A stretch of 5,862 nucleotides of DNA from Methanobacteriota archaeon (GCA_002685415.1 NYXO01000080.1:2838-8699); one strand, 5' to 3'; counted from the stretch's first letter, positions 1 through 5,430 are shown. Program-made: numbers and translations. The notes: generated by a model not told the origin, from the sequence alone.

Positions 1-1344
1 ATTATATCTTGATTTTTCAATTGCTGATGCATATCCAATTATCATCTTATCGGTCCAACGATCTCCAATAATGGAGATTCCAACAGGAAACTTGTTTATT
101 TCAAAATAAGGAATTGTTATGTGAGGCATTCCATTATGCGCAGCATACCCTCCGCTACCAAATTGAGGTGAATCATTCATAGCAATATAGTCTCCTCCAT
201 CATAATTTATTTTCCATGCAGGACCTCTAGTCAGACCAATAAAGGCATCTAAATCATATTTTTCTAAAAGATCTTTTGTAGACTTGTACGATTTATTTAA
301 TTTGTATTTAGACCATAAATATTTTAGATAACTTTTACTTTCAACGGATTTATAAAATATGTCTTGCCCGAAATATGGCATAACAATATCTTTATTTTTA
401 TTATTGAAATCAATAATGTCCGTAATTGTTTTCATAGAAGAATTAGTATTTTTTAAATATTCTTCCAGCCCTACTCGAAACTCATAGAGAAGAACATAAT
501 ATTCAGCATCATTAGGATAATCCCTGTCATCATTTATCAAAATTAATTCACCGCCCAAAGAATTAACTATTTCTTTAATTTTTAAATGTAATTCAATAAC
601 TTGTGGATTAGTATTTTTTGAATCCAACAAGCCTAATCGAATACCTTTAAGAGAGTTATTCTTTGTTACACTTGAAAAATTAAAATCAAAATTTGATGGA
701 ATAAAAGAAGTAGCAGGATCATTTTCATCATATCCTGAAATAACTTCAAGTGTTTTTGCAACAATATTAACAGTTGCACCCATTGGTCCAGCTGTATCTT
801 GTGAAGATGATATTGGAACAATACCAGACCTACTAACCAAGCCTGTAGTTGGTTTCATGCCAACAATTCCGTTTACAGATGATGGACATGAAATTGATCC
901 ATTTGTCTCTGTGCCAATAGCAATATTTACAATCCCCATAGAAACAGCAACAGCAGATCCGGAGCTAGAGCCACAAGGATTATAAATATCATCAAGATAA
1001 TGTTTCGTTTGACCACCCAAACTTGACCATCCACTAACAGAATCTTCAGATCTAAAGTTTGCCCATTCGGATAAATTTGCTTTACCAAGAATATAATAAT
1101 TTTCTCTTTTTAATTTATCTATTATGAAGGCATCCGATTTTGCAATATTATCTTGTAGTGCCAAGGATCCAGCAGATGTAACTTTGCCACCAATGTCGAT
1201 ATTATCTTTAATAACGATATTAATTAAATTGATGTCATTTGGATTGTTGTAAATCTCAATTAAAGCATTCTTTTCATCATTAGATGCGTTAACAGTTACT
1301 AAAAAAAATAATAAAAAAATATACAAATTTAACTTTTTGAACAT
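1..1344 (-). CDS. Exported amidase-signature family hydrolase, C-terminus cut by window edge
   Basis: This frame is open from an ATG at 1344 to base 1, giving 448 codons with no stop, so the C-terminus is missing. Residues 1-20 form a signal peptide: Lys3-Lys4, a hydrophobic Leu/Phe/Ile core, and a VNA-S cleavage site near 20/21. The mature part has the amidase-signature Ser-cisSer-Lys triad. The Lys lies in VIKDNID (Lys46), the bridging Ser in NPCGSSSGSA (Ser126), and the nucleophile in GTETNGSISCP (Ser150). The 24-residue Ser-Ser spacing is the family norm. The C-terminal part shows the usual HNGMPHITIP and FPVGISIIGDRW blocks, so probably only about 10-25 residues are lost. The family hydrolyses carboxamides to acid plus ammonia or amine. 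Substrate is not predictable, and a GatA role is unlikely because the protein is exported. It starts 14 nt after the ald stop with no clear Shine-Dalgarno, suggesting cotranscription with ald. Confidence 0.93.
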   Translation of the reverse strand, partial: MFKKLNLYIFLLFFLVTVNASNDEKNALIEIYNNPNDINLINIVIKDNIDIGGKVTSAGSLALQDNIAKSDAFIIDKLKRENYYILGKANLSEWANFRSEDSVSGWSSLGGQTKHYLDDIYNPCGSSSGSAVAVSMGIVNIAIGTETNGSISCPSSVNGIVGMKPTTGLVSRSGIVPISSSQDTAGPMGATVNIVAKTLEVISGYDENDPATSFIPSNFDFNFSSVTKNNSLKGIRLGLLDSKNTNPQVIELHLKIKEIVNSLGGELILINDDRDYPNDAEYYVLLYEFRVGLEEYLKNTNSSMKTITDIIDFNNKNKDIVMPYFGQDIFYKSVESKSYLKYLWSKYKLNKSYKSTKDLLEKYDLDAFIGLTRGPAWKINYDGGDYIAMNDSPQFGSGGYAAHNGMPHITIPYFEINKFPVGISIIGDRWTDKMIIGYASAIEKSRYN

Positions 1345-1358
1345 CTCAAATCTGAAAG

Positions 1359-2444
1359 TTATTCTAGAGCTTCTTTCACTCCAGGATGAACAATTCTTCC
1401 ATCAAGAATATTGAGACCATTTCTCAAATGCTCATCAGAATTAAGAGCATTTTGAATACCATTATTTGCAAGATTCTCAACATATGATAGTGAAACTTTG
1501 TTTAGTGCTTCAGTAGCTGTCAATGGAACTGCGCCAGGCATATTAGTTACACAATAGTGAACAATGTCATTCTCTAAAAATGTAGGACTATCATGTGTAG
1601 TTGGTTTGCTAGTCTCAAAACATCCACCCTGGTCTATAGAAACATCAACCATTACAGTGCCCGGATTCATCGATGATAACATTTCTTTAGTAACTACCTT
1701 AGGAGCCTCCTTGCCAACAACATAGACACTTCCAATTACCAGGTCAGATTCATTAACTGAAACCTGAATTGAATCCTTTGTTGAAAGAATATATTCAACA
1801 TTATCTGTTCCATATTTAGATTTAAGATCATCGAGTTTTGTTTGAGAGGAATCAACAACTTTTACTAATGCCCTATTATCAATTGCCTTCAAAATGGATT
1901 GTGTACCAGCAACACCAGCACCAATAACTGTCACTACCCTTGGATCCATATCATCCATATGACCAATCATGACACCTTTTCCTTTATTATGCTTAAGGAG
2001 ATGATAAGAGCCAACAACAAATGCAAGTTGTCCTGCAATAGTACTCATAGGAGCAAGCAATGGCATGGATCCATCTGATGAAGTGACTGTTTCATAAGCA
2101 ATACCTGTAACGCCTGTATCAATTAATTTTTTTGCATTTTCAGGATCTCCAGCAAGGTGCAAATATGTAAAAAGGGTTAAATCACTGTTTAAAAACTTAT
2201 ACTCATCAGGAATTGGCTCTTTAACTTTTACTACCATTTCAGAAGATTTATAAACTTCTTCAGCAGAATCAATTATTTTTGCACCAGCATTTTGGTATTG
2301 ATCGTTAAAAAATCCAATGTTTGCACCAGCGTTATTTTGTAATAAAACTTCATGACCAGAATCTACTATTTTTTTAACTGAATGAGGTGTTAAACCTACT
2401 CGATTTTCGTTATTTTTGACTTCGGTTGGAACTCCAATAATCAT
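1359..2444 (-). CDS. ald: Alanine dehydrogenase (NAD-dependent)
   Basis: At 361 aa this is close to the roughly 370 aa usual for alanine dehydrogenase (L-alanine + NAD+ + H2O = pyruvate + ammonium + NADH), a cytoplasmic enzyme of the AlaDH/transhydrogenase family. Visible family landmarks are the N-terminal IGVPTEVKNNENRVGLTP with substrate-binding Arg15, VKVKEP with Lys75, YLHLAGD with catalytic His96, and the Rossmann GAGVAG at 175-180. NAD-ribose-binding Asp198 follows, then VDVSIDQGGCFETS with catalytic Asp271 and NMPGAVPLT at 301-309. The stretch at about 157-168 (GVMIGHMDDMDP) is unlike the GGVPGV-type loop normally seen before the Rossmann strand, so this is a diverged member, but all key residues are present. 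There is no recognisable ribosome-binding site. The ATG at 2463 is out of frame. The gene lies 20 nt downstream of a strong terminator and 14 nt upstream of the amidase gene. Confidence 0.95.
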   Translation of the reverse strand: MIIGVPTEVKNNENRVGLTPHSVKKIVDSGHEVLLQNNAGANIGFFNDQYQNAGAKIIDSAEEVYKSSEMVVKVKEPIPDEYKFLNSDLTLFTYLHLAGDPENAKKLIDTGVTGIAYETVTSSDGSMPLLAPMSTIAGQLAFVVGSYHLLKHNKGKGVMIGHMDDMDPRVVTVIGAGVAGTQSILKAIDNRALVKVVDSSQTKLDDLKSKYGTDNVEYILSTKDSIQVSVNESDLVIGSVYVVGKEAPKVVTKEMLSSMNPGTVMVDVSIDQGGCFETSKPTTHDSPTFLENDIVHYCVTNMPGAVPLTATEALNKVSLSYVENLANNGIQNALNSDEHLRNGLNILDGRIVHPGVKEALE

Positions 2445-2463
2445 AATATGTAGAATGTACCAT

Positions 2464-2492
2464 AAAAAAAAGAAGCTGCGTAAAGCAGCTTC
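2464..2492 (-). terminator. Rho-independent terminator of the lipoprotein operon
   Basis: A perfect 8-bp stem (GAAGCTGC / GCAGCTTC, arms 2472-2479 and 2485-2492) with a 5-nt loop is followed on the minus strand by eight consecutive T residues (A-run at 2464-2471). It starts 17 nt after the stop codon of the lipoprotein gene. The plus strand also has a T-run after the hairpin (2495-2500), so it could act in both directions, although no plus-strand gene leads into it. Confidence 0.93.
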
Positions 2493-2509
2493 AATTTTTT
2501 ATCTTTTAC

Positions 2510-3364
2510 TTAGTCTCTTGAAGTAAAATCCGGCATAAAGTCTTTTGCATCGCTATTGTAAAATGTCCAACTATGATAGACATCTGCTACTTCAGCACAA
2601 GTCGCAAATTCACTAAATAATGGAAACATTTCATCCCTAACATCTTTTTCAAATGATTCAGCTGCTTTATCCATAGAATCCTTACTATCTGTAAAGTTAG
2701 CCCATAAGAAATCAATGTCAGCCTCTACGTGAGAACCATCCTCATTTTTATGTGCAAAATAATTTCCAAATGAATAGTTTGTATCACTGTAATCAGAATT
2801 GCTTACTGCGTTTACAAAACCAGGTAAAAATTCTTCAGCATCTGCTCTGCTTGAATCATTAGTGTAATTACATTGATAAAATTCACTGTAAAAATATCCA
2901 CTCTCATTGGTGCTTCCATATGTACCAGGTGCAATTGGATAGTCAGCATCGAAAGAATTTCTTCCCTCACCATCACACACCATTACATTTGAATATTCCT
3001 CAGCCCAAGCTTGCGCATCTTCATTTTCAACCCAAGCACTCCACTCTGCATTAGCTTCTTCTTCTGAACTCCAATTCAGTTCCCACCATAGGGTATCACC
3101 AAAAGCATTCGTTTCGGCTGCAGGAACATACCCCCATGCGCCTAAAAGCGAATCTGCTGTAATCATTTTTTGCCAGTCAGCTATCATCTTCATTGCATTT
3201 TCTGCATTAAAGTCTGCTCCAGCTGTACATGCCATAAATTCAGCATAGGCTTTACCACCACCAGCGCTATCTGATGATGACTCAACAGTCATCTCATTCA
3301 AGCAGCTTGCAATAAATAAAGCTCCAATCACACTAGCTAATACTAGTTTGTTTTTATTTAACAT
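2510..3364 (-). CDS. Lipoprotein with two diverged copies of a Cys-bounded domain, function unknown
   Basis: This 284-aa protein has a lipoprotein signal: Lys4/Lys6, a hydrophobic core, and lipobox IASC with lipidated Cys21. Position +2 is Leu, not Asp, so under the enterobacterial sorting rule it would go to the outer membrane. A Ser/Gly-rich linker (about 28-38) precedes an acidic, aromatic-rich body. The body reads as an internal duplication. Copy 1 runs from about Tyr40 (YAEFMAC, Cys46) to Cys130, and copy 2 from Tyr159 (YSEFYQC, Cys165) to Cys256. Each copy has a hydrophobic/aromatic strand (LWWELNWSS at 92-100; DFLWANFTD at 218-226) followed by an acidic helix (SSEEEANAEW; DSMDKAAESF). 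Two Cys per copy suggest disulfides in the periplasm. The layout resembles dimeric alpha/beta-barrel (ABM-like) domains, but that is inference and I recognise no named family. The start is supported by AGAGGAG six bases upstream. It is last in a three-gene operon. Confidence 0.9.
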   Translation of the reverse strand: MLNKNKLVLASVIGALFIASCLNEMTVESSSDSAGGGKAYAEFMACTAGADFNAENAMKMIADWQKMITADSLLGAWGYVPAAETNAFGDTLWWELNWSSEEEANAEWSAWVENEDAQAWAEEYSNVMVCDGEGRNSFDADYPIAPGTYGSTNESGYFYSEFYQCNYTNDSSRADAEEFLPGFVNAVSNSDYSDTNYSFGNYFAHKNEDGSHVEADIDFLWANFTDSKDSMDKAAESFEKDVRDEMFPLFSEFATCAEVADVYHSWTFYNSDAKDFMPDFTSRD

Positions 3365-3370
3365 ATTTTT

Positions 3371-3378
3371 CTCCTCTA
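3371..3378 (-). promoter_or_regulatory. Strong Shine-Dalgarno of the lipoprotein gene
   Basis: The mRNA reads TAGAGGAG, then six bases, then the ATG at 3364. The same octamer with the same six-base spacing precedes the first gene of the operon (4192-4199). It fixes the start codon. Confidence 0.85.
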
Positions 3379-3388
3379 TATATGTTTC

Positions 3389-3754
3389 TTATGATTCAAC
3401 ATGGAACAATTTTGTATAAATTCTCCATGTATTATCTTTTTTTAAAAAAGAGAATGAATCAATAAAGATCATTCCCAAGTATGCCTCTCTAATTTGAACA
3501 ATTGCTGTATCGCCAACAATTTCACATGAAATTATTTCAAGAAATTCTTTATCGCCTTTTTCTTTTGGTGAAGGTTGTTGGGCTGAAACAAACTCAGAAA
3601 ACTCATCTAAATTCATTTCATGTAGTCCGTCAGGTAAGTATCCTGAAATCATGGCATTGTTATCAAAAGCCTCTTTAATTTTGTTTGAATCAGATTCACA
3701 ACATCCTGCATAATAAACATCAATACAATTTTCTATTTGTTCTTTATCGCTCAT
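3389..3754 (-). CDS. Putative lumazine-binding / NTF2-like (SnoaL-fold) protein
   Basis: A 121-aa protein without a signal peptide, spanning one NTF2-like alpha+beta cone domain. The N-terminal helix pair carries IENCIDVYYAGCCESDSNKIKEAFDNNAMISG in overlapping pieces (residues about 7-38). A PDGLHEMNLDEFSEFV segment (41-56) follows, then beta strands with EIVGDTAIVQIREAYLG (78-94) and the end FSFLKKDNTWRIYTKLFH (101-118). The pattern YY.G...D...I..AF, DG, GDTA.V.I and DSFSFLKKDN.WRI..K.FH matches the 'putative lumazine-binding' subfamily of NTF2-like proteins; ligand and reaction are unknown. Cys18-Cys19 is an odd vicinal pair. Its ATG overlaps the preceding gene's stop by one base (TAATG), and AAGGAAGAG lies just upstream at 3761-3769, so translation is probably coupled. 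It is the middle gene of the operon, 24 nt before the lipoprotein start. Confidence 0.88.
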   Translation of the reverse strand: MSDKEQIENCIDVYYAGCCESDSNKIKEAFDNNAMISGYLPDGLHEMNLDEFSEFVSAQQPSPKEKGDKEFLEIISCEIVGDTAIVQIREAYLGMIFIDSFSFLKKDNTWRIYTKLFHVES

Positions 3755-4185
3755 TATTTACTCTTCCTTTGAAATCCATTCATTAGAGTCCTGTGATCAT
3801 TTGTGTAGGCTTCCATAGCATTTTTTAGATCATCATTTGTATCACCAAGAACTTGAAAGCTCTTTACAATAAAAGTTTCAAGAAATTTATCTCTATGAGG
3901 CGCCTCTGCAAAAGCATTCATATGAAATATAGCGTCCTCATTTGAATGATATACCTCCATTAAAGATACATTTTTCTTATCCTCTGAAATCCAATATTTG
4001 TAATACATCGTCTTAGGTTCAGTCTCATTTACAGCAGCTACTAAATAATCAACAAATTCTTCAACACCATCTGATTTTCCATCAGCAATTTCTAAATCCA
4101 AATAAAAAATTATTGGATTCTTTTCGTGATGCATACCAAATAGTAGTCCTGGCAATATTAAGACGGACAAAAATAAATTTTTCAT
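3754..4185 (-). CDS. Exported small ABM-like (dimeric alpha/beta-barrel) protein
   Basis: This 143-aa protein begins with a probable signal peptide (Lys2, hydrophobic residues 4-16, cleavage near LLFG-MHH). The remainder looks like the antibiotic-biosynthesis-monooxygenase / quinol monooxygenase YgiN-type ferredoxin-like fold. It has strand PIIFYLDLEIADG (24-36), helix VEEFVDYLVAAVNETEP (41-57), strands YYKYWISEDKKNVSLMEVYHS (61-81, interrupted by a turn), helix EDAIFHMNAFAEAPHRDKFLE (83-103) and a last strand SFQVLGD (109-115). The E-Y-.-.-.-E-A-.-.-.-H-.-.-.-.-H spacing around VYHSNEDAIFHMNA is typical of ABM domains. Known members act on quinones or polyketides or bind heme; no activity can be assigned here. 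A strong Shine-Dalgarno (AGAGGAG, six-base spacing) supports the start. It is the first gene of the minus-strand operon and diverges from the NTF2-like gene at 4282. Confidence 0.87.
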   Translation of the reverse strand: MKNLFLSVLILPGLLFGMHHEKNPIIFYLDLEIADGKSDGVEEFVDYLVAAVNETEPKTMYYKYWISEDKKNVSLMEVYHSNEDAIFHMNAFAEAPHRDKFLETFIVKSFQVLGDTNDDLKNAMEAYTNDHRTLMNGFQRKSK

Positions 4186-4281
4186 ATCGAACTCCTCTAG
4201 TTATAAGATACTACTATATTTGTGATATTTCGATATTTTTATGTTTAAAATATATCAATATTTTTATATAACGTTTAAAAA
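4186..4281. promoter_or_regulatory. Divergent promoter region between ABM-like and NTF2-like genes
   Basis: This 96-bp, almost pure A+T gap separates two diverging genes. Minus strand: TATAGT (4213-4218) is a 5/6 match to the -10 consensus and would give a short leader containing the AGAGGAG site at 4192-4199. A TTGATA at 4253-4258 has -35 character but pairs by 17 bp only with a poor -10. Plus strand: TTTAAA (4244-4249), 17 bp, TATAAC (4267-4272) would start transcription within a few bases of the ATG at 4282, implying a near-leaderless mRNA. An 8-bp direct repeat GTTTAAAA occurs at 4243-4250 and 4273-4280, 30 bp apart. The low complexity makes any single box uncertain. Confidence 0.45.
4192..4199 (-). 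promoter_or_regulatory. Strong Shine-Dalgarno of the ABM-like gene
   Basis: TAGAGGAG lies six bases before the ATG at 4185. It is identical in sequence and spacing to the site of the lipoprotein gene and fixes the operon's first start codon. Confidence 0.85.
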
Positions 4282-4677
4282 ATGAGTAAAGCAAAAAATT
4301 TAATCCATAAATGGCACGAAGTCATTGAAAGTGATGATCTTGAGATGCTAGATGAAATTATTGCTGATAACGCTGTATTTTCATCACCTGTTGTCTTTAA
4401 GCCAATGGAAGGTAAAGAAATCACAATGATGTATCTTCATGCTGCAGGCCAGTCTTTTAATATGGAAAAGTTTAAATATACAAAAGAAATTCATGATGAT
4501 ATGAATTCTGTATTAGAGTTTGAAACATATATAGATGACATTTCAGTAAATGGTGTTGATATGATTGAATGGAATGAAGACGGCAAGATATGCAACTTTA
4601 AAGTCATGATTAGACCATTCAAAGCAGTTCAAAAAGTTCAAGAAAAAATGATAGAGGCTTTAGAGAGTCTTAATTAG
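4282..4677 (+). CDS. NTF2-like / SnoaL-like domain protein
   Basis: A 131-aa single-domain cytoplasmic protein. It opens with a helix ending in HKWHEVIESDDLEMLDEIIADNAVF (9-33 in overlapping parts), the usual SnoaL-like pattern of a Trp helix followed by a loaded 'D..F' strand. It continues with SPVVFKPMEGKEI (35-47), a helix with MMYLHAAG, strands with NSVLEFETYIDDISVNGVDMI (75-95) and the terminal strand GKICNFKVMIRPFKAV (101-116). The order S-P-V-V..P.EGK..., LEFET.ID...VNG.DMI.WN.DGKI..FKVM.RP.KA fits a well-populated bacterial NTF2-superfamily group that has no assigned function. A stop codon lies three bases before the ATG, so no longer start is possible, and no Shine-Dalgarno is visible. 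Its stop codon overlaps the convergent RRM gene's stop by four bases. It is a different subfamily from the lumazine-binding-like protein nearby. Confidence 0.9.
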   Translation: MSKAKNLIHKWHEVIESDDLEMLDEIIADNAVFSSPVVFKPMEGKEITMMYLHAAGQSFNMEKFKYTKEIHDDMNSVLEFETYIDDISVNGVDMIEWNEDGKICNFKVMIRPFKAVQKVQEKMIEALESLN

Positions 4678-4919
4678 CTTTTATCTTTGGGTCTTGATTC
4701 ATTAACAACTAGCTCTCTTCCATCAACTTCAGTTCCGTTTAATGCTTCGATAGCAGCTTCTGCTCCATCGCTCATTTCAACAAATCCAAAGCCTCTTGAA
4801 CGACCAGTTGCTCTGTCTGTAATAATTTTTGCAGAATCGACTGTGCCGTATTCAGCAAAAACGTTTTCTAGATCTTGGTCTGTTAATCCCCAAGAAATGT
4901 TTCCGACATATATATTCAT
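4674..4919 (-). CDS. Single-RRM RNA-binding protein
   Basis: This 81-aa protein is one RNA recognition motif with almost nothing else. RNP2 is IYVGNI (3-8) and RNP1 is RGFGFVEM (42-49), with the RNA-stacking aromatics Tyr4, Phe44 and Phe46 all present. The usual helix LTDQDLENVFAEYG (12-25), the strand DSAKIITDRATGRSRG (28-43), helix AEAAIEALNG (53-62) and last strand LVVNESRP (70-77) follow in order. Bacterial homologues (cyanobacterial Rbp and proteobacterial short RRM proteins) bind RNA and are often cold-responsive. Many carry a Gly-rich tail, which is absent here; this one ends in a short basic PKDKS. The start is supported by AGGA at 4926-4929, six bases upstream. It converges on the NTF2-like gene with overlapping stop codons and no terminator between. 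Confidence 0.96.
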   Translation of the reverse strand: MNIYVGNISWGLTDQDLENVFAEYGTVDSAKIITDRATGRSRGFGFVEMSDGAEAAIEALNGTEVDGRELVVNESRPKDKS

Positions 4920-4955
4920 TTATTATCCTAAGTGAGAAAATGAAATCTTACATTA

Positions 4956-4961
4956 AATATA
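4956..4961 (-). promoter_or_regulatory. Possible -10 box of the RRM gene
   Basis: TATATT is a 5/6 match to the -10 consensus and would give a leader of about 30 nt containing the AGGA site (4926-4929). The -35 position is poor (TTAAAT at 17 bp). The RRM gene may instead be read from the miniprotein promoter upstream, as the gap between them is 66 nt. Confidence 0.3.
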
Positions 4962-4985
4962 GAGATAATAGTAAAAAAATTTAAC

Positions 4986-5096
4986 TTAATTTACGTATCC
5001 AAAATAAACAAATATTGACCAAAGAGAAAAGTAAATTATTGCACCAACTGATAATCCAATAATTAAAGTAGATATTTTTGTAAATAATTTGTTCAT
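4986..5096 (-). CDS. 36-aa single-pass membrane miniprotein, function unknown
   Basis: Reading the minus strand from the ATG at 5096 gives MNKLFTKISTLIIGLSVGAI, then IYFSLWSIFVYFGYVN and a TAA stop at 4986-4988. Two Lys in the first seven residues followed by an uninterrupted hydrophobic span (about 9-33) predict one transmembrane helix with the N-terminus in the cytoplasm; an uncleaved signal anchor is the natural reading. A G...G.S motif (GLSVGA) sits in the first half and aromatics cluster in the second. No charged residue occurs after Lys7. A candidate -10 (TATAAG) lies only a few bases before the ATG and no strong Shine-Dalgarno is present. It diverges from the two-helix membrane protein at 5131 across a 34-nt gap. 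Not assigned to a named family; a coding role is supported by codon make-up and the clean membrane profile only. Confidence 0.68.
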   Translation of the reverse strand: MNKLFTKISTLIIGLSVGAIIYFSLWSIFVYFGYVN

Positions 5097-5130
5097 TCGC
5101 TTATAGTATCAAAAGTTATACTATGAAACT
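5097..5130. promoter_or_regulatory. Compact divergent promoter with 7-bp inverted repeat
   Basis: The 34-bp gap between two divergent membrane-protein genes holds a perfect inverted repeat, ATAGTAT (5103-5109) and ATACTAT (5118-5124), with an 8-bp spacer. TATACT at 5117-5122 is a plus-strand -10 candidate and TATAAG is one on the minus strand; each overlaps one repeat arm. Both promoters would start transcription at or a few bases before the start codons. Confidence 0.5.
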
Positions 5131-5418
5131 ATGAAGATTGACTGGATATTAGTTGGCTGGATTATTGACATGATTTTAAATGGAGTTGTGTGGCTTATTA
5201 TTGTTGCATTAGCTCTTCCGCTAATTGACAAGACTGATAAATGGACAAGAAAGGCTGTTAAATTAATGGGCAGTGCTGATGATTTTATAAGAAAAGTTTT
5301 AGAAGATCTCTTTGAGTTGATTGAAAAAAAGAATTTACAAATTCTTGCAGCTTTTGTATTAATGATTATTTTAGGTGTTCTAGCTCAAACAGGCTTAATA
5401 CCAAAATTAATAACTTGA
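5131..5418 (+). CDS. Small two-helix membrane protein, function unknown
   Basis: The 95-aa product has a hydrophobic segment at about 5-31 (VGWIIDMILNGVVWLIIVAL and flanks, containing one Asp13). A charged, helix-prone central part follows at about 33-68 (DKTDKWTRKAVK; DDFIRKVLEDLFELIEKK). A second hydrophobic segment spans about 70-91 (ILAAFVLMIILGVLAQTG). This predicts a helical hairpin; the central loop is net basic in its first half, which favours a cytoplasmic loop. I do not recognise the family. No Shine-Dalgarno is seen; an upstream ATG at 5123 opens a three-codon frame whose TGA overlaps this start (ATGA). The next membrane-protein gene follows after 12 nt, implying an operon. Confidence 0.82.
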   Translation: MKIDWILVGWIIDMILNGVVWLIIVALALPLIDKTDKWTRKAVKLMGSADDFIRKVLEDLFELIEKKNLQILAAFVLMIILGVLAQTGLIPKLIT

Positions 5419-5430
5419 TAAGTTCATTTT

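Noticed and set aside
1..1344. Amidase as GatA subunit of the tRNA amidotransferase
   Set aside because: It has a signal peptide, no gatB or gatC neighbours, and the partner is ald. The sequence fits stand-alone exported amidases better.
2461..2463. Alternative upstream ATG for alanine dehydrogenase
   Set aside because: It is out of frame with the ald coding sequence by one base, and the family N-terminus (MIIGVPTE) begins exactly at 2444.
2472..2500. Plus-strand terminator reading of the same hairpin
   Set aside because: The T-run on the plus side is real, but no plus-strand gene leads into it, so it is only noted as possible bidirectionality of the minus-strand terminator.
4221..4240. Repeated GATATTT units (4224-4230 and 4232-4238) as a candidate operator or iteron
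   Set aside because: Only two short copies in near-pure A+T sequence; indistinguishable from low-complexity background.
4687..4935. Plus-strand open frame of 82 codons
   Set aside because: It lies antisense over the RRM gene, has Ser/Pro-rich shadow composition and no ribosome-binding site. The minus-strand RRM has complete RNP motifs.
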